NCBI GenBank assembly: GCA_000381565.1
Contig: KB906724.1
Span: 3,246,674 to 3,310,673, forward strand
Length of the DNA stretch: 64,000 nucleotides
From: Oxalobacteraceae bacterium AB_14
GTDB taxonomy: Bacteria > Pseudomonadota > Gammaproteobacteria > Burkholderiales > Burkholderiaceae_D
Direction: 5' to 3'
The translations under genes and the position numbers were made by a program. Below the pieces are notes generated by a model, which saw only the letters and a program-made list of their open reading frames with translations, made no database searches and was not told the DNA's origin. Each line of letters starts with the position of its first letter. Within the stretch, counting starts at the first letter, position 1. Positions 21,255-30,414 of the stretch are shown here, piece after piece.

Positions 21255-22559
21255 TCAGGCGCGTGCTTGCTCGTCGGTGTACATGGCGGCATACTTCACG
21301 CCGAAGAAGAGAATGAAGATATAGCATGCGGCTGGCACGAAGAACGACCATTGCAGGCCGATCGTGTCGGCCAGCAGGCCTTGGGCGAAAGGCACGATGG
21401 CGCCGCCGACAATCGCCATGCACAGCACGCCAGAGCCAGGGCCTGTGAGCTTCCCCAGCTTGTTGAGCGCCATGCTGAAGATGGTGGGGAACATGATCGA
21501 ATTGCACAGGCCCACGGCGATGAGTGACCACATCGCAAGCGAGCCGTGGCTGAAGATGGCGCACAGGATCAGCGCGATCGCGCACAGAGCGTTGAAGGCG
21601 AGCGTCTTGCCGGGGCTGACGAAACGCATCACCGCGAAGCCAATGAAGCGTCCGACCATCGCGCCTCCCCAATAAAAGCTGACATAGCGCGCGGCGTCGG
21701 CCGGTGCCAATCCGGCCACATAGCTGTCACCGAGAAAACTGATCAGAAAACTGCCGATGCTGACCTCGCCGCCAACATACAGGAAGACCGCGACCGCGCC
21801 CAACACCAGGTGGCGATGCGCCAGCACCGAGCCTTGGGCGACCGCCGGGCCGGCCGCATCGTCCTTGTAGTCGATGCTGGGCAAACGCGCCACGGCGAAC
21901 AGCACCGCCAGCGTCAACAGCGCCAACGCCAGCGCCAGATACGGCCCCTGGACGGTGGCCGCCTCGGCGGCGCGGTAGCTCAATTGTGCGTCCGCTGGCA
22001 GCGCGGCCAGTTCGGCGGCCGTCATCACCGTGGCCGACAGGATCAGCATGCCGCCCAGCGCCGGCGCCACCGTGGTGCCGAGCGAATTGAAGGCCTGCGT
22101 CAGCGTCAGCCGGCTCGACGCGGTCTTCGCCGCACCCAGCACCGTGACATAGGGATTGGCCGCCACCTGCAAGATCGTGATGCCGCCGGCCAGCACGAAA
22201 AAGGCCATCAGGAACATGGCGTATCCGCTGGTGGCGGCAGGGAAGAACATGGCGCAGCCGCCGGCGGCGATGAGCAGCCCGACGACGGCGCCCTTCTGGT
22301 AGCCGATCCGCTTGATCAGCATGCCGGCCGGCAGCGAGACCATGAAATAGGCGCCGAAGAAGCAGAACTGCACCAGCATCGCCTGCACGTAACTGAGCGA
22401 GTAGACCGCCTTCAGGTGCGGGATCAACACGTCATTGAGCGAGGTGAGCAAGCCCCACATGAAAAACAGGATCGTGACAATGATCAGCGGTCCGGTATTT
22501 GATACGCCGGTGCCGGGAATGCCAGATGCCATCGGGCGTGATGATGCTAGGGGTTCCAT
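21255..22559 (-). CDS. FucP-type MFS sugar transporter
   Basis: 434 residues with about 12 membrane helices. The N-terminal pattern [19 protein letters not shown] and the [10 protein letters not shown] segment are typical of the fucose/glucose:proton symporter family. It would import a monosaccharide across the inner membrane. I chose ATG 22559 since AAGGAG is six bases upstream; a longer frame from 22628 would run into the operator. It is divergent from the glycosidase-ABC operon and shares the operator module. Confidence 0.9.
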   Translation of the reverse strand: MEPLASSRPMASGIPGTGVSNTGPLIIVTILFFMWGLLTSLNDVLIPHLKAVYSLSYVQAMLVQFCFFGAYFMVSLPAGMLIKRIGYQKGAVVGLLIAAGGCAMFFPAATSGYAMFLMAFFVLAGGITILQVAANPYVTVLGAAKTASSRLTLTQAFNSLGTTVAPALGGMLILSATVMTAAELAALPADAQLSYRAAEAATVQGPYLALALALLTLAVLFAVARLPSIDYKDDAAGPAVAQGSVLAHRHLVLGAVAVFLYVGGEVSIGSFLISFLGDSYVAGLAPADAARYVSFYWGGAMVGRFIGFAVMRFVSPGKTLAFNALCAIALILCAIFSHGSLAMWSLIAVGLCNSIMFPTIFSMALNKLGKLTGPGSGVLCMAIVGGAIVPFAQGLLADTIGLQWSFFVPAACYIFILFFGVKYAAMYTDEQARA

Positions 22560-22652
22560 GGTGTCTCCTTTGATAATTGGTTTAGTAACGCGCGGCGCGG
22601 CCACCCAAATGATTGGACTGAAAATCATCTTAACCCATAAATATCAATAAGA

Positions 22653-22689
22653 GCAACCGGTTGCTCAGCGTTGAACAACCGGTTATCCG
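22653..22689. promoter_or_regulatory. Double LacI-type operator between the MFS and ABC operons
   Basis: Two AACCGGTT cores at 22655-22662 and 22677-22684, 22 bp apart, repeat the arrangement upstream of the GH65 gene. The first is extended to the palindrome GAGCAACCGGTTGCTC. A TTGCTC hexamer (22661) and TATCCG (22684) lie at promoter-like spacing on the plus strand. The site lies between the MFS gene (minus) and the glycosidase/ABC genes (plus) and could control both. Confidence 0.8.
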
Positions 22690-22832
22690 GTGATATATAT
22701 GTGCCGGACGCGGCACAGCAACGACCTCTGCCGTATATAATCGACCCACAATCCGTTATTGCCTTGGCGTGGGACTCATGCTGCGCCGGTCACGCCAGCG
22801 GTCCTTGCCATTCATCGTCCTGGAATAGATCA

Positions 22833-24827
22833 ATGGAACAGATTTCACCCTTGCAAGAAGACGCGAACACCCCCGTGCTACGCTTCTCCATCACCGAAGA
22901 TCAGGTCAACAACGAATTCTTGCGCCAAGGTCCGGTGGCCGCGCATCTGCTGCAATCCTCCGGCGCCGCGCCACGCCTGCTGGTCGCATTCCCTGCTGGA
23001 AATAGCGCCGTCGGCCTCTGGTGCGTCCCCGGCACGCCGCTGCAGTGGGCCAGTCCGCAGCTGATGCGCGCCGTGCGCGGCGTCGACGCCAAGGGCCGGG
23101 AGCTGTTCGGCATCGAGACCGAGTTCGACGTCGACGGCGCCGAGCTGACCATCGAGGCTGCCGTGCTGAGCAGCGCACGCGTGCTGCGCGTCTACCAGTT
23201 TAACGCCCGCCTGCCGGCCGGCGTGAACAATCAGGTCGCCTTCAGTGCCGACCACGTCGACTGGTCGCGCCAGCGGCTGGACGGCCAGCCTGGCTACGCC
23301 CTCACCCTGCAGGCGCTCGGCGGCCGCGTCGATACCGACCGCTGCGGCCGCATCAGCTTCCACGCCGCGCCCGGCCAGCGCCTGCGCCTGCGCCTGGTGG
23401 CGCTGTGCGGCGAGCCCCCGCTCAGGCCGATGAGCCTGGAACGCCTGCTGCGGCAACCCGAAGCCGTCCCGCTGCGCGCGCGGCAGAGCCTGGCCTTCCT
23501 GAGCTACGAGGACAAGTTGCTGGCCGGCTCCTGGCGCTTCAACACCTATTTTGGCCGCGACACCCTGATGGCGCTGTTGCTGCTGATGCCGGCCCTAACC
23601 GCCGAGGCCGTTGAAAGCGGCCTGGCCGCCGTGCTTGCGCGGCTGAGCGAACACGGCGATGTGGCTCACGAGGAAGATATCGGCGAATGGGCCATTTTGC
23701 ACGGCGGCGCCGGCGCGGTGTACGATTACAAGATGGTTGACGACGACTTCATGCTGGCCCCCGTCATGGCCGCCTACCTGCTGGGCCAGCCGGAAGGACA
23801 CGCGCGCGGCGCCGCCTTCCTGGCACACGCGCCCCACGCCGGACCTAGCCACGGTGCCGCGCTGGCGCGCAATCTCCGCCATGTGCTGCGTGGCGCCGCC
23901 GCCTTCGCCCGCCGCCCCGCCATCGACACCCTGATCCACCTGAAACCTGGCCAGCAGACCGGCGACTGGCGCGACAGTGCCGACGGCTTGGGTGGTGGGA
24001 CGATTTCCTACAACGTCAATGCGGTGCTGGTGCCAGCGGCGCTGCGCGCCATCGACGCGCTGTTCAAGAGCGGCTTGCTGGCGCCATACATGGCAGGAGC
24101 CGGCGGTGCCGCCGAGCTGGCCCAGGTGTGGGAAGAGCGCGTGCCCGCGCTCTTCCATGTCAGCCGCAGCGCCGAGCAGGCGCGCCAGGCGGTGCGCGGC
24201 CACGCCGCCGAGACGGAGATCGCCCCGGCCGCCGCCCTGGCCAGCCTGCCCGACGCGGCACTGGCCTTTCACGCCATCGCGCTCGACGACGCCGGCCAGC
24301 CGATCCCCGTGATGCACTCGGACCTGGGCTTTGCGCTGATGCTGCAGGAACCGCCGGCAGCCATGATTGAGCGCGAACTGGGCGCCATCATGCGCCCCTT
24401 CCCGGCCGGCCTGATGACCGAGGTGGGCATGCTGGTGGCCAACGCCGCCTACGCCGACGCGGCGCTGCGCCCACTGTTCGGGCCCGACCGCTACCACGGC
24501 GCCGTCGTCTGGTCGTGGCAACAAGCCCTGCTGGCGGCCGGCCTGGCGCGCCAGCGCAGGCGGCACGACCTGCCGGCCAGCACCCACGCGGTGCTGGCCG
24601 CCGCCGAGACCACCCTGTGGCCAACCATCCACGCCACCCAGGCGCTGGGCAACTCGGAACTGTGGGCCTGGCGCTGGCGCGACGGCGCCTGCCACATGAA
24701 AGCCTTCCGTTCCGATTCCGCCGGCGCCGACGAATCGAACGCCGCCCAACTCTGGAGCACAGTCTACCTGGCCGTCAAGCCGCCCGGCGCCGACGCGCCC
24801 GCCGTCAATGCCAGCGTCGGTGATTGA
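22833..24827 (+). CDS. Cytoplasmic (alpha/alpha)6-type glycosidase-like protein
   Basis: 664 residues without a signal peptide. An N-terminal beta-rich domain is followed by an alpha-helical barrel with motifs NTYFGRDTLMALLLLMPAL, EEDIGEWAILH, GDWRDSADG and MHSDLGFALML, which resemble six-hairpin glycosidases such as debranching enzymes. I cannot assign a CAZy family. It probably degrades the sugar brought in by the ABC importer encoded directly downstream; the binding-protein gene starts one base past its stop. The ATG at 22833 has only a weak ribosome site (GGAATAG). An upstream frame from 22671 overlaps the operator. Confidence 0.7.
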   Translation: MEQISPLQEDANTPVLRFSITEDQVNNEFLRQGPVAAHLLQSSGAAPRLLVAFPAGNSAVGLWCVPGTPLQWASPQLMRAVRGVDAKGRELFGIETEFDVDGAELTIEAAVLSSARVLRVYQFNARLPAGVNNQVAFSADHVDWSRQRLDGQPGYALTLQALGGRVDTDRCGRISFHAAPGQRLRLRLVALCGEPPLRPMSLERLLRQPEAVPLRARQSLAFLSYEDKLLAGSWRFNTYFGRDTLMALLLLMPALTAEAVESGLAAVLARLSEHGDVAHEEDIGEWAILHGGAGAVYDYKMVDDDFMLAPVMAAYLLGQPEGHARGAAFLAHAPHAGPSHGAALARNLRHVLRGAAAFARRPAIDTLIHLKPGQQTGDWRDSADGLGGGTISYNVNAVLVPAALRAIDALFKSGLLAPYMAGAGGAAELAQVWEERVPALFHVSRSAEQARQAVRGHAAETEIAPAAALASLPDAALAFHAIALDDAGQPIPVMHSDLGFALMLQEPPAAMIERELGAIMRPFPAGLMTEVGMLVANAAYADAALRPLFGPDRYHGAVVWSWQQALLAAGLARQRRRHDLPASTHAVLAAAETTLWPTIHATQALGNSELWAWRWRDGACHMKAFRSDSAGADESNAAQLWSTVYLAVKPPGADAPAVNASVGD

Positions 24828-24828
24828 G

Positions 24829-26058
24829 ATGCGCCAGCGCGCGGGCCCGGCCCGTTTCCTGCTGCTGGCCGCCTTGCTTTCGCTGCCGTTCTGCGTCCGG
24901 GCTGCCGCCTCGGTCACGGTGGCAGTCTGGGCCAGCTCGCCGGGTGAGGTGGCGGCCTTCGACCAGGCCAGCGCCGCGTTCACCCGCCAGACCGGCATTG
25001 TCGTCCACAAGCAGGTGATCGAAGACAAGTATATGGACGTGCTCAAGTCGCGCTTCGCCGCCGATAATCCACCCGACGTGTTCTACCTCGACGCGCTCGA
25101 AGCACCTATCCTGATCGAGAGCGGCGTGCTTGAATCGTTCGACGGCAAGGTCGACGCCCCGGCCGACTTCTACCCGCACTTTCTCAACGCCTTCCGCGGC
25201 GCCGACGGCAAGCTGTATGGCCTGCCCAAGGACTATTCGACGCTGGCGCTGTACCTCAATCCGGCGCTGTTGAAACAGGCCGGATTCGCGGTGGCCGACG
25301 TGCCGCGCGACTTCGATGCCCTGATGCGCTTCGCGCGCGCGCTGCAACCACGCCTGCCCAAGGGAACCGCCGCCATGCTGATCGAGAAGAACCTGGCGCG
25401 CCACCTGGCGGCGCTGGAGACGGCCGGCCTGCCCATCATCGACGCCAACGGCGACGCCCGCCTGGCCAACAATCCCAAGGCCTACGATTATCTCAACGCC
25501 CTGGTCGCCGGGCACGCCCAGCACTACCTGGCCTCGGCCAAGGACGACCTGGGTGCAGACTGGGGGGGCGCCGCCTTCGGCGCGCAGAAGGCCGCCATGA
25601 TGGTAGAAGGAAATTGGGTTCTCGCGACCCTCAAGAAAGACTACGCCAACGTCCAGTTCCTGGCGCGCGAGATGCCAACGGTGAACGGCCGCAGGCAGAC
25701 CATGGCCTTCGTGGTCAGCTACGCCGTGCCACGCAAAGCCAAGCACCGCGAGGCCGGTTTCCAGTTCGCCCGCTTCATGACGGGCGCCGGGATGCGACTG
25801 TGGGCCAGCGAGTCTGGCACCCTGCCCAGCCGCAGGAGCGTGGAGGCGGCCATGCAGGTGAGCAAGCTGCCCGAGCTGCGTGCCCACGTGCTGGGCGCGG
25901 CCTATGCCACCGTGTGGTCGCGCGGCACCAGCCTGCCCATCGTCGACACCAACTTCAGCAACCAGTTCGGCGCCGCATTTAACGGCAGCAAATCGCTGGC
26001 GCAGGCCCTGCAAGCGGCCGAAACCGTGTCCAACCGCGAAATCGCGCGCCAGAAATGA
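24829..26058 (+). CDS. ABC sugar transporter, solute-binding protein
   Basis: About 409 residues: signal peptide (FLLLAALLSLPFCVRAAA), then a family-1 extracellular sugar-binding fold (VTVAVWASSPGEVAAFDQASAAFTRQTGI..., NPPDVFYLDA, GLPKDYSTLALYLN). It captures an oligosaccharide in the periplasm for the two permeases encoded next. I use ATG 24829, two bases after the upstream stop; an in-frame ATG at 24808 inside the previous gene is possible. The last bases overlap the permease start. Confidence 0.92.
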   Translation: MRQRAGPARFLLLAALLSLPFCVRAAASVTVAVWASSPGEVAAFDQASAAFTRQTGIVVHKQVIEDKYMDVLKSRFAADNPPDVFYLDALEAPILIESGVLESFDGKVDAPADFYPHFLNAFRGADGKLYGLPKDYSTLALYLNPALLKQAGFAVADVPRDFDALMRFARALQPRLPKGTAAMLIEKNLARHLAALETAGLPIIDANGDARLANNPKAYDYLNALVAGHAQHYLASAKDDLGADWGGAAFGAQKAAMMVEGNWVLATLKKDYANVQFLAREMPTVNGRRQTMAFVVSYAVPRKAKHREAGFQFARFMTGAGMRLWASESGTLPSRRSVEAAMQVSKLPELRAHVLGAAYATVWSRGTSLPIVDTNFSNQFGAAFNGSKSLAQALQAAETVSNREIARQK

Positions 26059-26954
26059 GCTGGTCCGCGCCCCGCCTGCCACGCTGCGCCAGCATCGGCG
26101 CCTACGCCTTCCTGCTGCCGGTGCTGTTGCTGGTGGGCCTGTTCACCCTGCTGCCGATCGCCTACGCCTTGTTCGTTTCGCTGCAAAAGATGGACATCGT
26201 CTCCGGCCGCCACAGCTTCATCGGCCTGCGCAACCTTGGCTACCTGGTCGAGGACGACAAGTTCTGGGCCGCCTGCAGCAACACCTTCCGCTACGTGATG
26301 GTGGTGGTGCCGTTGCAAACGGGCGTCGCGCTGTGCCTGGCATGCATGTTGAACGGCCGGCTCAAATTCAAGCGCGCCTTCCTGGCCCTGCTGTTCCTGC
26401 CGACCCTGACTTCGTCGGCTGCGATGACGATGATCTTCATGTGGCTGTTCAACAATAACGGCCTGGTGGTGCGCACGCTGGAGGACCAGTTTGGCCTGAG
26501 CATCCACTTCCTCGCCGACCCCGACTGGACGCTCGGCGTCATCATGTTGATGAACGTGTTCTCCACCATCCCCGGCCTCGTGGTGGTGTTCCTGGCCGGC
26601 CTGCAGGAAGTGGCGCCGTCCTTGTACGAGGCGGCCATCCTGGACGGCGCCGGCCCGATTCGCAAGCACTGGGAGATCAGCGTGCCGCAATTGACACCGA
26701 TCACCTGCTACGTGCTGACGATCGGCCTGATCACCTGCTTCCAGATGTTCGACCAGGCCTTCATCCTGTCCGGCGGCGAGGGCGGACCGGACAACGCCAC
26801 CCTCACCTTCACCCTGCTGATCTACCATTTCGCCTTCAAGAACTACAACACCATGGGCCTGGCCTGCGCACTGGCGGCGGTGCTGACCCTGATCATCTTT
26901 TGCGCCACCTTGATCTTGAATCGCATCGTCAACCCGGATGGAGTAAACACATGA
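26055..26954 (+). CDS. ABC sugar transporter permease, MalF-like
   Basis: 299 residues with six membrane helices. The cytoplasmic EAA loop that contacts the ATPase is visible as YEAAILDGAGPIRKHWEISVPQL (about 194-216). Family members pair with a MalG-like partner, encoded here with a four-base overlap. The ATG overlaps the end of the binding-protein gene. Confidence 0.93.
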   Translation: MSWSAPRLPRCASIGAYAFLLPVLLLVGLFTLLPIAYALFVSLQKMDIVSGRHSFIGLRNLGYLVEDDKFWAACSNTFRYVMVVVPLQTGVALCLACMLNGRLKFKRAFLALLFLPTLTSSAAMTMIFMWLFNNNGLVVRTLEDQFGLSIHFLADPDWTLGVIMLMNVFSTIPGLVVVFLAGLQEVAPSLYEAAILDGAGPIRKHWEISVPQLTPITCYVLTIGLITCFQMFDQAFILSGGEGGPDNATLTFTLLIYHFAFKNYNTMGLACALAAVLTLIIFCATLILNRIVNPDGVNT

Positions 26955-27787
26955 CCTCGATCAAGCCGGGCTCCCGGCTGGCCGGCGCCGGCCTGTACGG
27001 CTTCCTCGGCGCCTATTGCCTGCTGACGCTGGCGCCGTTTGCCTGGGCAGTTCTGACCTCGCTCAAGAGCAATCGCGAGATCGCCGAAGCCGACCGCCTG
27101 CTGCCGCTGCACGCCAGCTGGGCCGCCTACGAGCAGATCCTGCAGGGGCCATTCGCCGGCTGGCTGTGGAATTCGTTCTCGGTGGCGCTGGCCGTCACTG
27201 TGCTCAACGTCGTCTTCAACACCATGGCCGGCTACGCCCTGGCGCGCTTTCGCTTCAAGGGCCGCGCGTTGATATTTCAGCTGTTGCTGCTGCTTGTCAT
27301 GGTGCCGGGCCAGGTGACGATGATCCCGGCGTATATGATCGTGGCCAAGATGGGCCTGGTCGACACCCACCTGTCGATCGTGCTGACCTCGGCCGTGTCG
27401 ATCGGCTACGTGTTCATGATGCGCCAGTTCTTCATTAACTTCCCTGCCGAGATTGAAGAAGCCGCCATGCTCGACGGCGTCGGCCCCTTCGGCCGCTTTT
27501 TTCGGATCGTGCTGCCGATGACCAGGCCGGCCCTGGCCACCCAGGCCGTGTTTGTCTTCATGGGCATCTGGAACGAGTTCATGAAGCCGCTGCTGTTTAT
27601 CTCCAGCGTCGACCAGTACCTGCTCACCCAGGGCCTGAACTCGGTGGCCAAGCAATATGCCAAGGCCACCTCGTGGAACCTGATCATGGCCGGCTCGATC
27701 ATCTCGGTGCTTCCCATCCTGCTCCTGTATATCGTGCTCAACAAATATTTCGTCACGCTCAACGACCAGACCAGCGGCGCCAAGTAG
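26951..27787 (+). CDS. ABC sugar transporter permease, MalG-like
   Basis: 278 residues, six membrane helices, with EAA loop EEAAMLDGVGPFGRFFRIVLP in the second half. It is the second half of the membrane channel of the sugar importer. I chose ATG 26951, which overlaps the MalF-like stop; an upstream in-frame codon at 26900 lies inside that gene. Confidence 0.93.
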   Translation: MTSIKPGSRLAGAGLYGFLGAYCLLTLAPFAWAVLTSLKSNREIAEADRLLPLHASWAAYEQILQGPFAGWLWNSFSVALAVTVLNVVFNTMAGYALARFRFKGRALIFQLLLLLVMVPGQVTMIPAYMIVAKMGLVDTHLSIVLTSAVSIGYVFMMRQFFINFPAEIEEAAMLDGVGPFGRFFRIVLPMTRPALATQAVFVFMGIWNEFMKPLLFISSVDQYLLTQGLNSVAKQYAKATSWNLIMAGSIISVLPILLLYIVLNKYFVTLNDQTSGAK

Positions 27788-27809
27788 TCCCCCTTTTTCG
27801 GAGTCTGCC

Positions 27810-28919
<1,110 letters not shown>

Positions 28920-29152
28920 ACGAATATTTTCAGCCTGATTGGACCACGTCCGGTGCATGCAGTCTCGGTAGAGTTCCGCAGGGAATGCAGCCAACCCCAT
29001 TCGAGCGGCACCTGCATTTGATCCGAAGCGTAAGCCCTGACGATGGTCGATTGGGGAGGCGACCGAACAATATACTGGAGAGCACCCGCGTCGCTGAAGA
29101 ATACAGACAGGAAAAATTATCCGTACTTTTCCGTGCTCTTCATGCCAGCAAG

Positions 29153-29186
29153 AAAAAAGGCTTGCGTCAGATTGACGCAAGCCTTT
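29153..29186 (-). terminator. Rho-independent terminator of the tRNA remnant, copy 2
   Basis: A perfect 10-bp stem on the minus strand (GGCTTGCGTC with GACGCAAGCC) is followed by six T. Two stem changes relative to copy 1 keep the pairing, which shows that the hairpin has been under selection as a terminator. Confidence 0.85.
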
Positions 29187-29204
29187 GATTTTCTTGATAA
29201 ATTC

Positions 29205-29251
29205 TGGTGGGAAGTGCAAGTTTCGAACTTGCGACCCCTGCAGTGTGAAAG
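29205..29251 (-). tRNA. Truncated tRNA (3' half, Val-CAC-like), copy 2
   Basis: It has the same 47 bases as copy 1: half an anticodon arm, GGGTC variable loop, perfect T-arm, ACTTCCC acceptor strand, discriminator A and CCA. The 5' half is missing, so it is not functional. It marks a probable recombination point in the anticodon loop. Confidence 0.7.
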
Positions 29252-29495
29252 GGGGGCGCTGTTCGACCTTCCTCATAGGGGAAACCTGCGCTGAGCGCGG
29301 CCGAATAATATCATTTTGGTGGAATGTTTGTCGAACGGGTATGCCACGCCGGTTCAGAATTTAGTTCTTGGCTGGTATCGGTCACGTCTTCCCTACTACC
29401 AACGGATGCAAGATCAATATCGAATACAGGCCCGCCCCGACCTTGGTTGTCACGTCAAGGTTGCGTGAAACCAGCGCCGTTGCTAGAATCGCCAG

Positions 29496-29789
29496 ATGAG
29501 ACCTTCCCACGCGCTTGCGATGCACCGAGAAGAATTAAAACAACTCGCGACCGAGAGGGGCCTGTTCGACATACGGGTATTCGGCTCAACGGCCAGGGGC
29601 GACGATCGCGACGACAGTGACTTGGATTTGCTAGTGCGGGTCGACAGCTCGTCAGCCCTCTTCCCAGCCATGGGCTTCATCATGGAAGCGCGTCGTCGCT
29701 TTCCTGATATGCAAATCGATGCCATCACCGACGCAATGGCTTTGCCTGCCATCTTGAACGCTGCCCTCAGTGAAGGCTTCTTGCTATGA
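29496..29789 (+). CDS. mntA: MntA-type minimal nucleotidyltransferase (antitoxin of HepT)
   Basis: 97 residues with the polymerase-beta-like nucleotidyltransferase signature G-S-T-A-R-G-x5-S-D-L-D-L at 30-45. In characterised HepT/MntA pairs the MntA protein adds AMP to the toxin tyrosine and so silences it. The stop overlaps the hepT start by four bases. A later in-frame ATG (29520) could be the true start. Confidence 0.9.
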   Translation: MRPSHALAMHREELKQLATERGLFDIRVFGSTARGDDRDDSDLDLLVRVDSSSALFPAMGFIMEARRRFPDMQIDAITDAMALPAILNAALSEGFLL

Positions 29790-30145
29790 GCAGCGCTCTT
29801 TTCAAAGCAAAAGAGAGGGTGATCGACGCTCTAAATGCTGTCGATCTGCTTGAAACCCGATTGAAAAACATCACCGAACCTGCACTCGCAAAAAATGCGA
29901 TCTTGATCGACGCATGCGCTTATAGAATCGGTGTGATTGGTGAAGCCATCAGTTACGCAAAAGAATTTGCCCCAAAAGTTTTTTCGCAATCCTCGCCTCA
30001 AGGGTTCACTTGGGATGAGATTGTGATGGTTCGAAATCAGTTTTATCACGAATACAACCAAGTCAACGCAACGATCATCTTGATGTTTGCATCCTTTCTT
30101 CCTGCAATTCGGTTGGCGCTCGCGAATGTGCGAGGCTCGCTCTAG
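29786..30145 (+). CDS. hepT: HepT-type HEPN toxin (RNase)
   Basis: A 119-residue all-helical HEPN protein with the R-x4-H-x-Y motif RNQFYHEY at 83-90. Arg83 and His88 are the RNase residues and Tyr90 is the residue modified by MntA in known systems. Such pairs stabilise mobile DNA and can stop phage growth by cutting tRNA or mRNA. It is coupled to mntA by a four-base overlap and placed at the left end of the accessory island. Confidence 0.9.
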   Translation: MSSALFKAKERVIDALNAVDLLETRLKNITEPALAKNAILIDACAYRIGVIGEAISYAKEFAPKVFSQSSPQGFTWDEIVMVRNQFYHEYNQVNATIILMFASFLPAIRLALANVRGSL

Positions 30146-30242
30146 AAACAGCACGGCCATGGCGCGCGCCGGCCACGAAACGCTTTGACCATCGAGCCGC
30201 TCCCCAAAATTGATCTGGGGCAGGGGAAAAATTCATCAAGGG

Positions 30243-30271
30243 TTGCATGCGTGGGCGCAGTCGGTTATAAT
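30243..30271 (+). promoter_or_regulatory. Sigma-70-like promoter of a candidate small RNA
   Basis: TTGCAT (30243-30248) and a perfect TATAAT (30266-30271) are separated by 17 bp, the optimal spacing. Transcription would begin near 30278, seven bases on. No start codon with a ribosome site follows before the hairpins. Confidence 0.7.
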
Positions 30272-30277
30272 GCGCTG

Positions 30278-30353
30278 ACTAATCGGTGCCCAACGGCATC
30301 CACTACTTGGTGTCCCAAAGACACCCTCTATTAAGGGCGCTTCGGCGCCCTTT
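30278..30353 (+). ncRNA. Candidate structured small RNA, about 76 nt
   Basis: Downstream of a good promoter lie three consecutive hairpins: GGTGCC-CAAC-GGCATC (30285-30300), GGTGTC-CCAAA-GACACC (30309-30325), and AAGGGCGC-TTCG-GCGCCCTT (30333-30352) followed by a short T-run. The last, with a stable TTCG tetraloop, is a terminator. The first two present C- and A-rich loops. It could be a free regulatory RNA or an attenuating leader of the NYN gene that starts 62 bases later. I recognise no named RNA family. Confidence 0.5.
30333..30353 (+). terminator. TTCG-tetraloop terminator
   Basis: The eight-base-pair stem AAGGGCGC/GCGCCCTT with a TTCG loop is followed by TTTCC. The T-run is short, so termination may be partial. 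Confidence 0.65.
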
Positions 30354-30414
30354 CCATTTGGGCTGCGGAGTTTGTCAATGGCGGTTGCTTCAGTATTTAA
30401 CGACAGGAGTTGGC

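Larger units (their letters stand above)
29149..29251 (-). repeat. 103-bp direct repeat, copy 2: tRNA 3' half plus terminator
   Basis: Identical to copy 1 (11425-11527) except for five bases, four of them in the terminator hairpin and one in the spacer; the 47-bp tRNA portion is identical. Both copies end abruptly in the anticodon region. The 17.6 kb between the copies is the glycan locus. Confidence 0.85.
28920..29495. other. Junction region between glycan locus and accessory island
   Basis: No gene is supported here. It contains the second tRNA-remnant repeat (29149-29251). Similarity to copy 1 ends at the same base of the tRNA. To the right the sequence changes character towards the toxin-antitoxin pair, so 29252 is a good candidate for the left end of the accessory island. 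Confidence 0.5.

Noticed and set aside
29252..29495. A gene in the A/T-richer stretch after the second repeat
   Set aside because: Only short frames without ribosome sites or protein-like composition were found.
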